Assembly (NCBI RefSeq): GCF_017357245.1
Contig: NZ_CP071612.1
Coordinates: 2,483,001-2,547,000, forward strand
Direction of reading: 5' to 3'
DNA: 64,000 bases
From: Rhizobium bangladeshense
GTDB lineage: Bacteria > Pseudomonadota > Alphaproteobacteria > Rhizobiales > Rhizobiaceae
Shown: piece after piece, positions 26,228 through 34,031 of the stretch
How positions within the stretch are numbered: the first letter of the stretch is position 1
Layout: each line of letters opens with the position of its first letter
Translations under genes and position numbers: made by a program
The notes under the pieces: generated by a model
Database searches by the model: none
The model's input: only the letters and a program-made list of their open reading frames with translations
What the model was told of the DNA's origin: nothing

Positions 26228-26443
26228 ATGCAAACACCCTGCATTCACGTCTGCTCCATGGTCTCGGCGACGGGATTTTGCGCTGGTTGCGGCCGCACCC
26301 TTCAGGAGATTGGTGGCTGGACGAACTATACCGATGCCGAGCGGCGCCGGATCATTGCACAGTTGCCGGCAAGGCTCGCGACCGCGGTTGCGAGGAGCCG
26401 GATGACAACGAACCCCGCCGAGCGGCCGGAGCGGCCTTTATGA
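26228..26443 (+). CDS. DUF1289 family small Cys-rich protein
   Basis: A 71-residue protein with the family pattern TPCIHVCSMVSATGFCAGCGRTLQEIGGW: four Cys (CxxxC...CxxC) that could bind a metal, and a conserved GW. It is usually encoded by small ORFs near unrelated genes; function unknown. Its stop overlaps the start of the aspartic protease gene by 4 bp (ATGA), and it follows cobS closely, so all three may be one transcript. Confidence 0.85.
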   Translation: MQTPCIHVCSMVSATGFCAGCGRTLQEIGGWTNYTDAERRRIIAQLPARLATAVARSRMTTNPAERPERPL

Positions 26444-27141
26444 TTCGTTTCACTCTCTTCCTTGTCGTGATCGGCATCGGCCTTGCCGTTCTAATCCTCA
26501 GCGATGACCGCGGCCGCATCCTCGGCATGCAAAGCGACGAGTTCGGCCGCTTCATTTACTTGCTGCCAATCGCGCTGATGCTGTCGGCCGGGGTCTGGGC
26601 AAGCAGGCGCAGCGTCGGTGAAACCATGCGGCAGATGATGATATGGCTGGTCATCATCCTAGCGCTTGTGACTGTCTATCTCTATCGGCAGGAGGCACTC
26701 GGAGTCGGCAATCGGGTGCTCGCCGGCCTCCTTCCCGGTCGCGCCGTCGTCGTCACGACGAGCGAAGGTGGCGAGGAAATCATTCTGCACAAGCTGTTGA
26801 ACGGCCATTTCGAGGCCGAGGTCGATGTCAACGGCCAAACGGTCGAGATGCTCGTAGACACGGGCGCCAGCATGGTGGCGCTCTCGCACGAGGACGCCGA
26901 ACGTATCGGCATCGATCTCACCCGCCTCACCTACTCGATGACCGTCATGACCGCTAACGGGCGAACCCGCGCAGCCCCGATCACGCTGGATCAGGTGTCG
27001 ATCGGCCCGATCGTCCGCAACAATGTGGCAGCCACGGTCGCCGAGGACGGCCGGCTCGACCAGAGCCTGCTCGGCATGAGCTTCCTGGAAACGCTGGGTT
27101 CTTTGCAGATGCAGACTGATGAACTGCGCATGCGTGATTGA
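26440..27141 (+). CDS. Membrane-anchored retropepsin-like aspartic protease (TIGR02281-type clan AA)
   Basis: A 233-residue protein; the start at 26440 overlaps the previous stop. It has three N-terminal hydrophobic helices (about 4-20, 38-55, 66-85). The C-terminal domain (about 105-230) contains the single aspartyl-protease motif VEMLVDTGASMVALS, then GIDLTRLTYSMTVMTANGRTRAAP (in part) and LLGMSFLETLG, the flap and second conserved block. One DTG per chain implies a dimer. Substrate unknown. Confidence 0.87.
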   Translation: MIRFTLFLVVIGIGLAVLILSDDRGRILGMQSDEFGRFIYLLPIALMLSAGVWASRRSVGETMRQMMIWLVIILALVTVYLYRQEALGVGNRVLAGLLPGRAVVVTTSEGGEEIILHKLLNGHFEAEVDVNGQTVEMLVDTGASMVALSHEDAERIGIDLTRLTYSMTVMTANGRTRAAPITLDQVSIGPIVRNNVAATVAEDGRLDQSLLGMSFLETLGSLQMQTDELRMRD

Positions 27142-27155
27142 GCCGGCAGAATAAA

Positions 27156-28421
27156 TCATCCCCCAGATCCGCTTTTAAACGGCTGTCCATCAGGAACACG
27201 GCACGCGAGTCGTCGATCAACAAGAGCTGCGAGGAGCGCTGCCGACAAGGCAAGCGATGCGGACGTCAGCAACATCACGAGCAGTGTCGGAACGGCCCCT
27301 GCCTCCCGGAGAAACAGCCCGGCGATCGAAGCGATCAGCGCTGCACCGGCGATCGACATCGCTGCGGCAAGGCCTGCGGCGGTGCCTGCGAGATCGGCCC
27401 GAACCGACATAACACCGAGATTGGCGGCGGGAAAGGTCAAGCCATTGCCGATACCGATGAACATACAGGGACCGAAAAATGCCAGGACATGCGTGACGCC
27501 TGAGATCGACAGCGTCAGTCCCAGCAGCAGGCCGATGCACGTTGACAAGCGCGCAATGACGAGCGTGGTGCTGAGTGATTTCCCCCCGAGTCGGGCAGCG
27601 AGATAACTGCCCAGAATGAACCCTGCCGGAATCATTCCCATGAAGAAGCCCAGCTTCGCGCTTGATCCGCCGAGCGAGGAACTGACGGCCATGGATGCGC
27701 CTCCGAGGAAAACATAGAGAGTGCCGGTGGAGCAGGCCATGCACAGCGTATACGACCAGAACCGCGATGAACTGAGAAGCTGCCTGTAGGAAGCAAAGTA
27801 ATTGCCGCGCGGTCTCGATGCGAGTCCGGCGGTTTCCTTGAGCTCGCGCATTGACATGACGAGGATGGCTGCACCAAGGAGCGCAAGAGCGAGGAAGATC
27901 GCGCGCCATCCCAAGACTTCATCCAGAACACCGCCGAAACTCGGAGCGAGCATCGGCGCGATAGCCCATCCCATTGCCGCGTAGCCGATCCTGTTGGCGG
28001 CTCCGCGCTCACCCGCCGTCTCCTTGATGGCGACGAGAGCGACGCAGAAGCAGGCGGCGATCGACGCCTGCATCACGCGGAACAATAGGAAGATGCCAAT
28101 ATTGGGAGCCAGCGCGCAGCCGATGGAGGCCACAATGAAGATGGAAACGGCGATCAGTGCGACTGGTCGACGCCCGTAGTGATCCGACATCGCGCCCGCA
28201 ACGATTTCCGTCAGGGCATTGATGATCGCATAGCCCGCAATCGAAAGATTGACGACTGCGAAATCGGCCTGGAACGTAGCTGCGATATTTGGCAGCGCCG
28301 GCAGATATATATTGATCGGCAACACGGAGAGCGCCGTCAGCAGAAGAAGGAACGTGCGCCTGGGCGCCGGGGTCGAAGTGGGGCGGTTGCCTGAAGTCTG
28401 CGCAGAATCGTAGCGTGACAT
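27156..28421 (-). CDS. Bcr/CflA-family multidrug efflux MFS transporter
   Basis: A 421-residue, 12-helix drug:proton antiporter. The start at 28421 follows GGACGAGACC. Markers: LLTALSVLPINIYLPALPNIAATF in helix 1 (in part), the motif-A loop GAMSDHYGRRPVALI, and helix 4-5 residues ACFCVALVAIKE. It should export antibiotics such as bicyclomycin or chloramphenicol-type compounds; actual substrates are unknown. Its 180-nt leader encodes a small peptide and a terminator/antiterminator pair (28488-28600), so expression appears to be controlled by ribosome behaviour on the leader. Confidence 0.9.
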   Translation of the reverse strand: MSRYDSAQTSGNRPTSTPAPRRTFLLLLTALSVLPINIYLPALPNIAATFQADFAVVNLSIAGYAIINALTEIVAGAMSDHYGRRPVALIAVSIFIVASIGCALAPNIGIFLLFRVMQASIAACFCVALVAIKETAGERGAANRIGYAAMGWAIAPMLAPSFGGVLDEVLGWRAIFLALALLGAAILVMSMRELKETAGLASRPRGNYFASYRQLLSSSRFWSYTLCMACSTGTLYVFLGGASMAVSSSLGGSSAKLGFFMGMIPAGFILGSYLAARLGGKSLSTTLVIARLSTCIGLLLGLTLSISGVTHVLAFFGPCMFIGIGNGLTFPAANLGVMSVRADLAGTAAGLAAAMSIAGAALIASIAGLFLREAGAVPTLLVMLLTSASLALSAALLAALVDRRLACRVPDGQPFKSGSGG

Positions 28422-28487
28422 GGTCTCGTCCGGTCTTGTCAGGAAGATTGTGGGAATCTGACGAGGCGCAGCGCAAATTCAGGGCAC

Positions 28488-28565
28488 AAAAAAAGCCCCG
28501 TCAGGAGCTCGATTTACCGCGCATGGGGCTGCTCGCCGGATGGTTACACCATCCTGCCCATGCGC
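28488..28565 (-). promoter_or_regulatory. Transcription attenuator of the efflux gene (mutually exclusive hairpins)
   Basis: Reading the minus strand: strand 1 GCGCATGGG (28565-28557, inside the leader ORF) can pair perfectly with CCCATGCGC (28527-28519), enclosing an inner hairpin GGATGG-TGTAA-CCATCC that contains the leader stop codon. Alternatively AGCCCC (28530-28525) pairs with GGGGCT (28499-28494), directly followed by seven T, an intrinsic terminator. The two structures share 28525-28527. A ribosome finishing the leader masks strand 1 and favours termination. A ribosome held up earlier frees strand 1 and favours read-through. The base pairing is read directly from sequence; the mechanism is inferred. 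Confidence 0.7.
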
Positions 28566-28600
28566 TCTATCACCACGACATGAACCGTTGCGATCTTCAT
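28544..28600 (-). CDS. Leader peptide of the efflux-pump attenuator, 18 aa
   Basis: The ORF encodes MKIATVHVVVIERMGRMV and ends at TAA inside a hairpin. No Shine-Dalgarno sequence precedes it. Instead the predicted transcription start falls on the A of its ATG, so the mRNA would be leaderless, as reported for the rhizobial trp leader. Residues 6-11 (VHVVVI) are Val/Ile-rich and sit just before the antiterminator arm, where a stalled ribosome would leave that arm free. Stalling could be caused by an antibiotic (linked to the pump) or by Val/Ile shortage; the sequence does not decide. Confidence 0.6.
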   Translation of the reverse strand: MKIATVHVVVIERMGRMV

Positions 28601-28607
28601 GGTCGTA

Positions 28608-28636
28608 CAGCTAGACGGAAACCCGAACCTCGTCAA
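28608..28636 (-). promoter_or_regulatory. Sigma70-type promoter of the efflux-gene leader
   Basis: On the minus strand TTGACG (28636-28631) and TAGCTG (28613-28608) are separated by exactly 17 bp. The expected start is seven bases beyond the -10, at 28600, which is the A of the leader ATG. The -35 is near consensus; the -10 is weaker. Confidence 0.6.
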
Positions 28637-28828
28637 CGCTAGGTTTCCGGCACCCCTGAAAATAGCCCAATGCCGCTTTACGGCGGCGACCTGATCTGTC
28701 ACCTTCAAACGCAATAACAAGACCACAAAGAGCAAAAAGAAACTCCTAGTCTGGTGGCACCCAGCATGTTCGACCGGCATTCGCTTGAAGCGAAAGCCTT
28801 GACCCATGGGTGCGACAGGAGTTTCGCC

Positions 28829-29266
28829 ATGAATTCATTCTGGCCGATCATGGTCGGCGGCATTCTGCCCGCCATTTTCTGGGGCATCACCGCCATCTTT
28901 CAGAAGCAGAGTGCCACGGCCGCGACCGGCTCCGCCATTTATATGATCGCCTTCGGTTCGGCCTGCGCACTCGCAGGCCTGATCGCCGCCCTCATCTGGC
29001 GCCCCGCGCCCTGGACCGCCGAGGGCCTTGGTTTTGCCGCCACGGGAGGCGCCTGCTTCGCCGCAGGCACCGGCCTCATCAGCTTCGCGCTCTTTGCTTA
29101 CGGCATTCCGGTGTCGAAACTCGCTCCTATCTGGAGCTGCAACGTGCTGGTGACGCTGGCAATCGCTGCCGTCTATCTAGGCGAAGCCTCCGAACTGAAC
29201 ATGGTCAAGCTTGCCATAGGCACCCTCCTCATCCTGTCAGGCGCGCTGCTCGTCAGCAGCGCGTGA
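28829..29266 (+). CDS. Small DMT/EamA-type permease (single-domain, four helices)
   Basis: A 145-residue membrane protein; the start at 28829 follows AGGAG. Four hydrophobic helices (about 7-25, 35-55, 68-95, 98-118, with a fifth near 122-140) and the sequence AIFWGITAIFQKQSATAATG typical of half-size drug/metabolite transporters. The C-terminal GEASELNMVKLAIGTLLILSGALL (in part) matches the end of EamA domains. It likely dimerises. It is divergent from the efflux gene leader. Confidence 0.82.
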   Translation: MNSFWPIMVGGILPAIFWGITAIFQKQSATAATGSAIYMIAFGSACALAGLIAALIWRPAPWTAEGLGFAATGGACFAAGTGLISFALFAYGIPVSKLAPIWSCNVLVTLAIAAVYLGEASELNMVKLAIGTLLILSGALLVSSA

Positions 29267-29272
29267 GCGTAA

Positions 29273-29734
29273 TCAGTAAGAGATTAGAACTTCACCGATC
29301 CGCTGGCGTCGCCTTACAGCCAGCAGAGTCGTGATACCAGAGTCAGCCTCACCCGACAAAATATCGACAGTAGCTCGCCGACCGGAGAACTCTACCCGCG
29401 GTCGCGAGTTCTGAAAGGAGCAAGGATTCGGCGGACAATAAATGCTCAATCCACCATTCGCCCCTGAGCCCGAATGCAATGTGATCGCAAGATTGATGGT
29501 GGGATCGCTTTGATCGGCGAGGCTGCAGGTACTGTCAGGAAGGCATGACACCTCAGCGGATAAAGGCTCCTTTCCCTCGATCGCCACGGCATAGGTAACC
29601 TTGATGGGATGGGTGGCCTCCTCCGACAGACTCTGCGGAGCTAGGCAGAAGATCGAGGCGATTGCGAAACATCCGAAGACATTGCTGCCACCAATCCCGA
29701 TTGCCCCATGAACCGACCAAGCCTCGCTAAGCAA
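29273..29734 (-). CDS. Hypothetical secreted protein with two short Cys loops
   Basis: The frame of 153 codons opens at TTG 29734; no ATG is available, so the start is uncertain. Residues about 18-42 (VFGCFAIASIFCLAPQSLSEEA, in part) resemble a signal peptide. The mature part is beta-rich with two close Cys pairs (SCLPDSTC and YCPPNPC), suggesting disulfides in the periplasm. No family is recognised. It is convergent with the small permease. Base composition is like its neighbours. Confidence 0.5.
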   Translation of the reverse strand: MLSEAWSVHGAIGIGGSNVFGCFAIASIFCLAPQSLSEEATHPIKVTYAVAIEGKEPLSAEVSCLPDSTCSLADQSDPTINLAITLHSGSGANGGLSIYCPPNPCSFQNSRPRVEFSGRRATVDILSGEADSGITTLLAVRRRQRIGEVLISY

Positions 29735-29772
29735 TCTTGATGTTGAAATTGCGGCGCTCGTTTGGGACCGCT

Positions 29773-30534
29773 TCAGTTGCGCAGCCGATATCCTGTCTTG
29801 AAGATCCAGCCGAGCGTTCCCAGACAGATTGCCAGGAACACGGTGATCATCGCCAGGCTGATCGCCGGGTTGACATCAGCAATCCCGTAAAAGCTCCAAC
29901 GGAAACCGCTGACGAGGTAGAGCACCGGGTTGAAGTGGCTGACCGCCTGCCAGAAGGGCGGCAGCATGTTGACCGAGTAAAAACTGCCGCCGAGGAATGT
30001 CAGCGGCGGCACCACAAGCATGGGAATGAGGTTCAGCTGCTCGAAATTGCCGGCCCAGATGCCAATCATGAAGCCGAACAGGCTGAAGGTGATAGCCGTC
30101 AACAGGAAGAACAGGATCATCATGAAGGGATGCTCGATCCGGACGTCGACGAAGAGATTGGCGGTCAAGAGAATGATGACGCCGATGATCAGGCCTTTGG
30201 TTGCCGCCGCCCCGACGTAACCGAGCAGGATCTCCGTCATCGCCACGGGGGCCGACAACACCTCGTAGATCGTGCCGGTGAATTTCGGGAAGTAAATGCC
30301 GAAGGAGCCGTTGCTGATGCACTGGCCGAGCAGCGTCAGCATGATGAGACCAGGCGTGATGAAGGCGCCGTAAGAGACGCCCTCCACTTCCTGGATGCGC
30401 GAGCCGATAGCGGCGCCGAAGACGATGAAATAGAGCGAGGTCGAGATGACGGGCGAGATGACGCTCTGCAGCAGGGTACGGCGCGTGCGCGCCATCTCGA
30501 AGAAATAGATGGATTTGACCGCTTCGAAGTTCAT
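29773..30534 (-). CDS. ABC-2 type transporter permease
   Basis: A 253-residue inner-membrane protein with six helices. Family features are [26 protein letters not shown] at helix 1 (in part), GISNGSFG-like [12 protein letters not shown] region, and [21 protein letters not shown] before the last helices, as in ABC-2 exporters of the NodJ/YadH group. Its start overlaps the end of the ATPase gene. Together they would export a lipid, polysaccharide or drug; substrate unknown. Confidence 0.88.
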   Translation of the reverse strand: MNFEAVKSIYFFEMARTRRTLLQSVISPVISTSLYFIVFGAAIGSRIQEVEGVSYGAFITPGLIMLTLLGQCISNGSFGIYFPKFTGTIYEVLSAPVAMTEILLGYVGAAATKGLIIGVIILLTANLFVDVRIEHPFMMILFFLLTAITFSLFGFMIGIWAGNFEQLNLIPMLVVPPLTFLGGSFYSVNMLPPFWQAVSHFNPVLYLVSGFRWSFYGIADVNPAISLAMITVFLAICLGTLGWIFKTGYRLRN

Positions 30535-31457
30535 TTTTCCGCTCCCACCAACGCCACGAAGATATCCTCGAGCGAACTCTGCCGCGTCGAGAGATCCTTG
30601 AAATGGATATTGTTCTCGCCCAGTCGGGTCAGCAGCGTTGGGATGCTTTCCTGCTCGTTATCAGCGTCGAAATCATAGGTGAGGCGGCTGCCGTCCGCTT
30701 CCAGCGTCAGGCCATTGTCGGCAAAACAGTCCGGCAGCCGCCTCAGCGGTTCCACTAGATCGAGTATGAGCTGCTTCCGGCCGAGCTTCGCCATCAGCGC
30801 CGCCTTGTCCTCGACCAGCAGCAGCTCGCCGCCGTTGATGACACCGACGCGGTCGGCGATTTCCTCGGCCTCTTCGATGTAATGGGTAGTCAGGATGATG
30901 GTGACGCCAGAAGCCCGAAGTTCTTCGACAACGCGCCACATATCCTTTCGCAGCGTCACGTCGACGCCAGCTGTGGGCTCATCGAGGAAAAGGATATTCG
31001 GCTCATGGGAGAGCGCCTTGGCGATCAGAACCCGTCTTTTCATGCCGCCGGAGAGCTGGCGCAGCGTATTGTCCTTCTTGTCCCAAAGCGAGAGCGCCCG
31101 TAGCACCTTCTCGATATGCGCTGGATTGGCTTTCTTGCCATGTAGCCCGCGCGAAAAACTCACCGTGTTGAACACCGTTTCGAACTGATCGGTGGTCAGT
31201 TCCTGCGGTACCAGTCCGATCATCGAGCGCGTGGCGCGGAAATCCTTGACGACGTCGTGGCCGGCCACCACTACCCGGCCGCCGCTCGGATTGGCGATGC
31301 CGCAGATGATCGAGATCAGGGTCGTCTTGCCGGCGCCGTTCGGTCCGAGCAGAGCCAGGATCTCGCCCTTCTCGACGTCGAGGTTGACGCCCTTCAGGGC
31401 CTCGAACCCGTTGGCATAAGTTTTGGTCAGGTTCTGAACGGAAATAATGGGGGCCAT
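30531..31457 (-). CDS. ABC-2 type transporter ATP-binding protein
   Basis: A 308-residue ATPase; the start at 31457 ([14 protein letters not shown]) is chosen because the upstream extension is not conserved-looking. Walker [11 protein letters not shown]-loop [12 protein letters not shown], signature LSGGMKRRV, Walker [14 protein letters not shown]-loop [12 protein letters not shown]-terminal extension of about 80 residues is typical of the YadG/NodI/drrA group. It overlaps the permease gene by 4 bp. The minus-strand sequence TATATAG near 31497-31503 is a plausible -10. Confidence 0.92.
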   Translation of the reverse strand: MAPIISVQNLTKTYANGFEALKGVNLDVEKGEILALLGPNGAGKTTLISIICGIANPSGGRVVVAGHDVVKDFRATRSMIGLVPQELTTDQFETVFNTVSFSRGLHGKKANPAHIEKVLRALSLWDKKDNTLRQLSGGMKRRVLIAKALSHEPNILFLDEPTAGVDVTLRKDMWRVVEELRASGVTIILTTHYIEEAEEIADRVGVINGGELLLVEDKAALMAKLGRKQLILDLVEPLRRLPDCFADNGLTLEADGSRLTYDFDADNEQESIPTLLTRLGENNIHFKDLSTRQSSLEDIFVALVGAEK

Positions 31458-31816
31458 GCAGGACTCTTGCAGATTCTCGAAGTATTTCGGCCCGCTATAT
31501 AGTCTCTCTGTGACGCTTTGACATCCTTCGGGAACGTGAACACTGCATTCACGCCCCGCCAACACAGTGGCCTTCGTCCAGTCGATCACCCACTGACAAG
31601 CCTCCCATAGCCGACTTACGATTGTCATCACATCACGCGATCCTCCCTGAAAAGAAAGGTAGCGGCCGGCTCCGGATGTCATCATCCGGTGATATTCATG
31701 CTCGATAAGAGAGCCGAGGCAAGCAACCGGTATCCGCCCCGCCGCCCATTCCTTTGCGGAGCCGTTTTCCGGCGTTCTCGTTGCGCCCTTTTCCGCTGCC
31801 TCGGCATGTAATGAAA

Positions 31817-31906
31817 GTTATTGTCAGTCACCAACTGCTTGGAACCGGCCAGTATCCCCGTCCAGCCGCGTTCGTCTTAGCCGGCCTCTGCGCCGGCTTT
31901 CTTTTT
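31817..31906 (+). ncRNA. Candidate small RNA with own promoter and intrinsic terminator
   Basis: A clear terminator, AGCCGGC (31879-31885), loop, GCCGGCT (31892-31898) and TTCTTTTT, stands on the plus strand with no gene upstream of it in that direction. About 36 bp before the expected start lies TTGCGC (31781) and 18 bp on CATGTA (31805). An RNA of about 90 nt would result, with an unpaired CACCAACTGCTTGG stretch near its 5' end. Size and position remind me of rhizobial trans-acting sRNAs such as the alpha-r8/MmgR group, but I cannot confirm the match. Confidence 0.45.
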
Positions 31907-32110
31907 GTGTCGCCGTTGAGGCGGTGGGCGACCTCGTCCCTCGAAGCCCCTGCCGGGCACCTCAGAGACTGCATCGAAAAATCGATAAATGCTCTCAGGA
32001 TGAGGCCGGAGGGAGGTCGCGCTTCCACGCCGGAAGGCGCAGCTCGGGCCAAATAACACCGGATTTTGCGCAACGGCGTATGCTGGCCCTAACGACACAG
32101 CACAACAATC

Positions 32111-32158
32111 AGCCCTCATCATGAGGCGCCCCGCAGGGGCCCTGAAGGACGAGGGAGG
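32111..32158. repeat. Short rhizobial intergenic mosaic repeat
   Basis: CCCTCATCATGAGGCGCCC followed by GCAGGGGC and GACGAGGGAGG forms nested imperfect palindromes of a kind found many times between genes in Rhizobium chromosomes. Recognised by pattern only. Confidence 0.4.
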
Positions 32159-32180
32159 TGGAGGCTGCAGGCGCCACCCC

Positions 32181-33791
32181 TCACAATTCATCATAATTGA
32201 ACCAGTCGAAATCCGCCGCCTTCCCCCGCCCAGACGTATCGAAGGCGAACACGCCGGCAAAGGCGCCGGTGAAGGAGCCATGCTCCCCGCGCCCGCCCTC
32301 GTCGGAAATCACGCCGGCATCGAGGGCCGGGCCGATCGGTTGCCAGGCGCCTTTGCCTTCCGTCTGCCAGAAGAATTGCAGGTCGTTTTCCCGGATTTCC
32401 ATCGCAAGCTGGACGCGACCGTCGGCGGGAATTGCCACGCCGCTTCCGGCCGGGAAGCTGAGGCGGCCGTTCGGATAGTCGCCGTTGCAGGAAAGGATGG
32501 TGACGCAGCGGCCGAGCGTTTCGTGCAGCGTCACTGCGACGGCGTGGAACTTGTGGCGATTGTAATAATGCGTCAGCCCCGCGACCTGCTGGTAGGTGTC
32601 AGGCGAGAATTCGATCACGGTTTCGGCGCGGAAACTATGATGCTCCTGCCGACGCGCGACCAGCGACTGCTCGAACCAGGAGCCTATGCTCTCGCGCCCT
32701 ATTAGCCTGAGATGGCCGGGACGGTCCGTCAGGCTGAAGATGCGGCCGTGTTCGGGGGTGCGCAGCCACTGGAAATCGGCTGGCAGCTTGCCCCCGTCGA
32801 AATTGTATTCGCTGCGCATCGGCTTTTCCGCTGGCACGGCGCCAAAGAGACCCGGCACATCTACATCTGGCACCGAAGTGCCGTTTTCGAGATAGAGCCA
32901 ATCGTCGCGCCAGACGCATCTTTGCAAAGAGGTTTCGCGCCCCAGCGTGCAGCGCCGCTTCGGCGGCAGCGGCCGGCCGCAAAGATGGGTGTGATAGGCC
33001 TCGCCGTCTGGTGTTTCGACATATTGCCCGTGCCCTGCCCGCTGCAGCACGGCGCCGGGATGATCCTTCGAGGTAATGAGATGCATGTTCGGATGCAGCT
33101 CATAAGGCCCTTCGATCCCGTGCGAGCGGGCCATGGTGACGGCATGGTCGTAGCCGGTGCCGCCCTCGGCGGTGGTCAGATAGTACCAGCCGTTCTTCTT
33201 GAAGAGATGCGGGCCTTCGACGAGGCCGAGCGGGCTACCGGCAAAGATGTTTTTGATCGGCCCTTTCAGCGCCTTCGCCAGCGGGTCCCATTCCTGCAGT
33301 AGGATGCCGTCGAAGGCCGGCGATTTCGGCGAACCGCCATAACTTTCGGTACGGTGGTTCCACTGCATGTTGACGAACCATTTGCGGCCGTCCTCGTCGT
33401 GGAAAAGCGAGGGATCGAAACCGGAGGAATTGACATAGATCGGCTCGGACCATTCGCCCTCGATCGAGGGCGCAGTGACGATATAATTATGAGCATCCTT
33501 GAAATTACCGTCGAAGCGCTTGACGTCGGTATAGACCAGCCAAAACTGCCCGTCGGCATGGGAAAGGCACGGCGCCCAGATGCCGCAGCTGTCAGGGTTG
33601 CCGCGCATATCGAGCTGAGAGGCGCGCTCAAGAGGCCGGCGCACGAGGGCCCAGTTCACCAGATCCCGCGAATGGTGGATCTGTACGCCCGGATACCACT
33701 CGAACGTGGAGGTGGCGATGTAATAATCGTCGCCGACGCGGCAGATCGACGGATCGGGATTGAACCCGGGCAGGATGGGATTGCGGATCAT
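32181..33791 (-). CDS. Glycoside hydrolase family 43 beta-xylosidase / alpha-arabinofuranosidase
   Basis: A 536-residue cytoplasmic enzyme; the start at 33791 follows GAGGAGGAGCC. The five-blade propeller starts NPILPGFNPDPSICRVGDDYYIATSTF (in part), with the catalytic-base Asp in FNPDPS, WAPCLSHADGQFWLVYT in blade 2, and the acid Glu in LVEGPHLFKKNGWYYL. The C-terminal half is the beta-sandwich of xylan 1,4-beta-xylosidases (SFRAETVIEFSPDTYQQVAGLTHYY, in part). It lacks a signal peptide, so it cleaves imported xylo- or arabino-oligosaccharides. It is the last gene of the LacI-linked sugar locus. Confidence 0.92.
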   Translation of the reverse strand: MIRNPILPGFNPDPSICRVGDDYYIATSTFEWYPGVQIHHSRDLVNWALVRRPLERASQLDMRGNPDSCGIWAPCLSHADGQFWLVYTDVKRFDGNFKDAHNYIVTAPSIEGEWSEPIYVNSSGFDPSLFHDEDGRKWFVNMQWNHRTESYGGSPKSPAFDGILLQEWDPLAKALKGPIKNIFAGSPLGLVEGPHLFKKNGWYYLTTAEGGTGYDHAVTMARSHGIEGPYELHPNMHLITSKDHPGAVLQRAGHGQYVETPDGEAYHTHLCGRPLPPKRRCTLGRETSLQRCVWRDDWLYLENGTSVPDVDVPGLFGAVPAEKPMRSEYNFDGGKLPADFQWLRTPEHGRIFSLTDRPGHLRLIGRESIGSWFEQSLVARRQEHHSFRAETVIEFSPDTYQQVAGLTHYYNRHKFHAVAVTLHETLGRCVTILSCNGDYPNGRLSFPAGSGVAIPADGRVQLAMEIRENDLQFFWQTEGKGAWQPIGPALDAGVISDEGGRGEHGSFTGAFAGVFAFDTSGRGKAADFDWFNYDEL

Positions 33792-33860
33792 GGCGGCTCC
33801 TCCTCGATTGTTGCCTGTGGTACGTACGTCAAATGGGAACGGGCTACAGCACCAACTTGC

Positions 33861-33992
33861 CCCCCTCATTCCTGTGCTCGTCAGCCGCCGCGCCTCTGCG
33901 CGGCGAAATGAGTGCCTTCAACCCAAGGATTTGGGCTATCTGGATCCCTGTGACATCCCTCGGACGCCTCCGAGGACAGAGATGAGGGAGGA
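33861..33992. repeat. Rhizobial palindromic intergenic repeat (partial/mosaic)
   Basis: The element starts CCCCCTCATT and ends GATGAGGGAGG. It contains TGTGCTCGTC, a GCGCCTCTGCGCGGCG hairpin and an internal CCCAAGGATTTGGG palindrome. This order is known to me from multicopy Rhizobium intergenic elements. It sits between the xylosidase and aldo/keto reductase genes and may fold in the transcript. Confidence 0.5.
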
Positions 33993-34031
33993 TGTGGCAG
34001 CGTACTGCCCCAAACTCCCAATCTGCCTCTC

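Larger units (their letters stand above)
31458..32180. other. Gene-free stretch with a possible sRNA gene and a mosaic repeat
   Basis: No protein gene is supported. Three things are seen: the likely promoter area of the ABC-2 operon near 31490-31530, a free-standing promoter-plus-terminator unit at 31781-31906 on the plus strand, and a rhizobial-type repeat near 32111-32158 (CTCATCATGAGGCGCCCC followed by an imperfect inverted copy). Confidence 0.4.

Noticed and set aside
28754..28828. N-terminal extension of the small DMT permease (start 28754)
   Set aside because: The AGGAG site and hydrophobic start fit the ATG at 28829; the extension is polar and unsupported.
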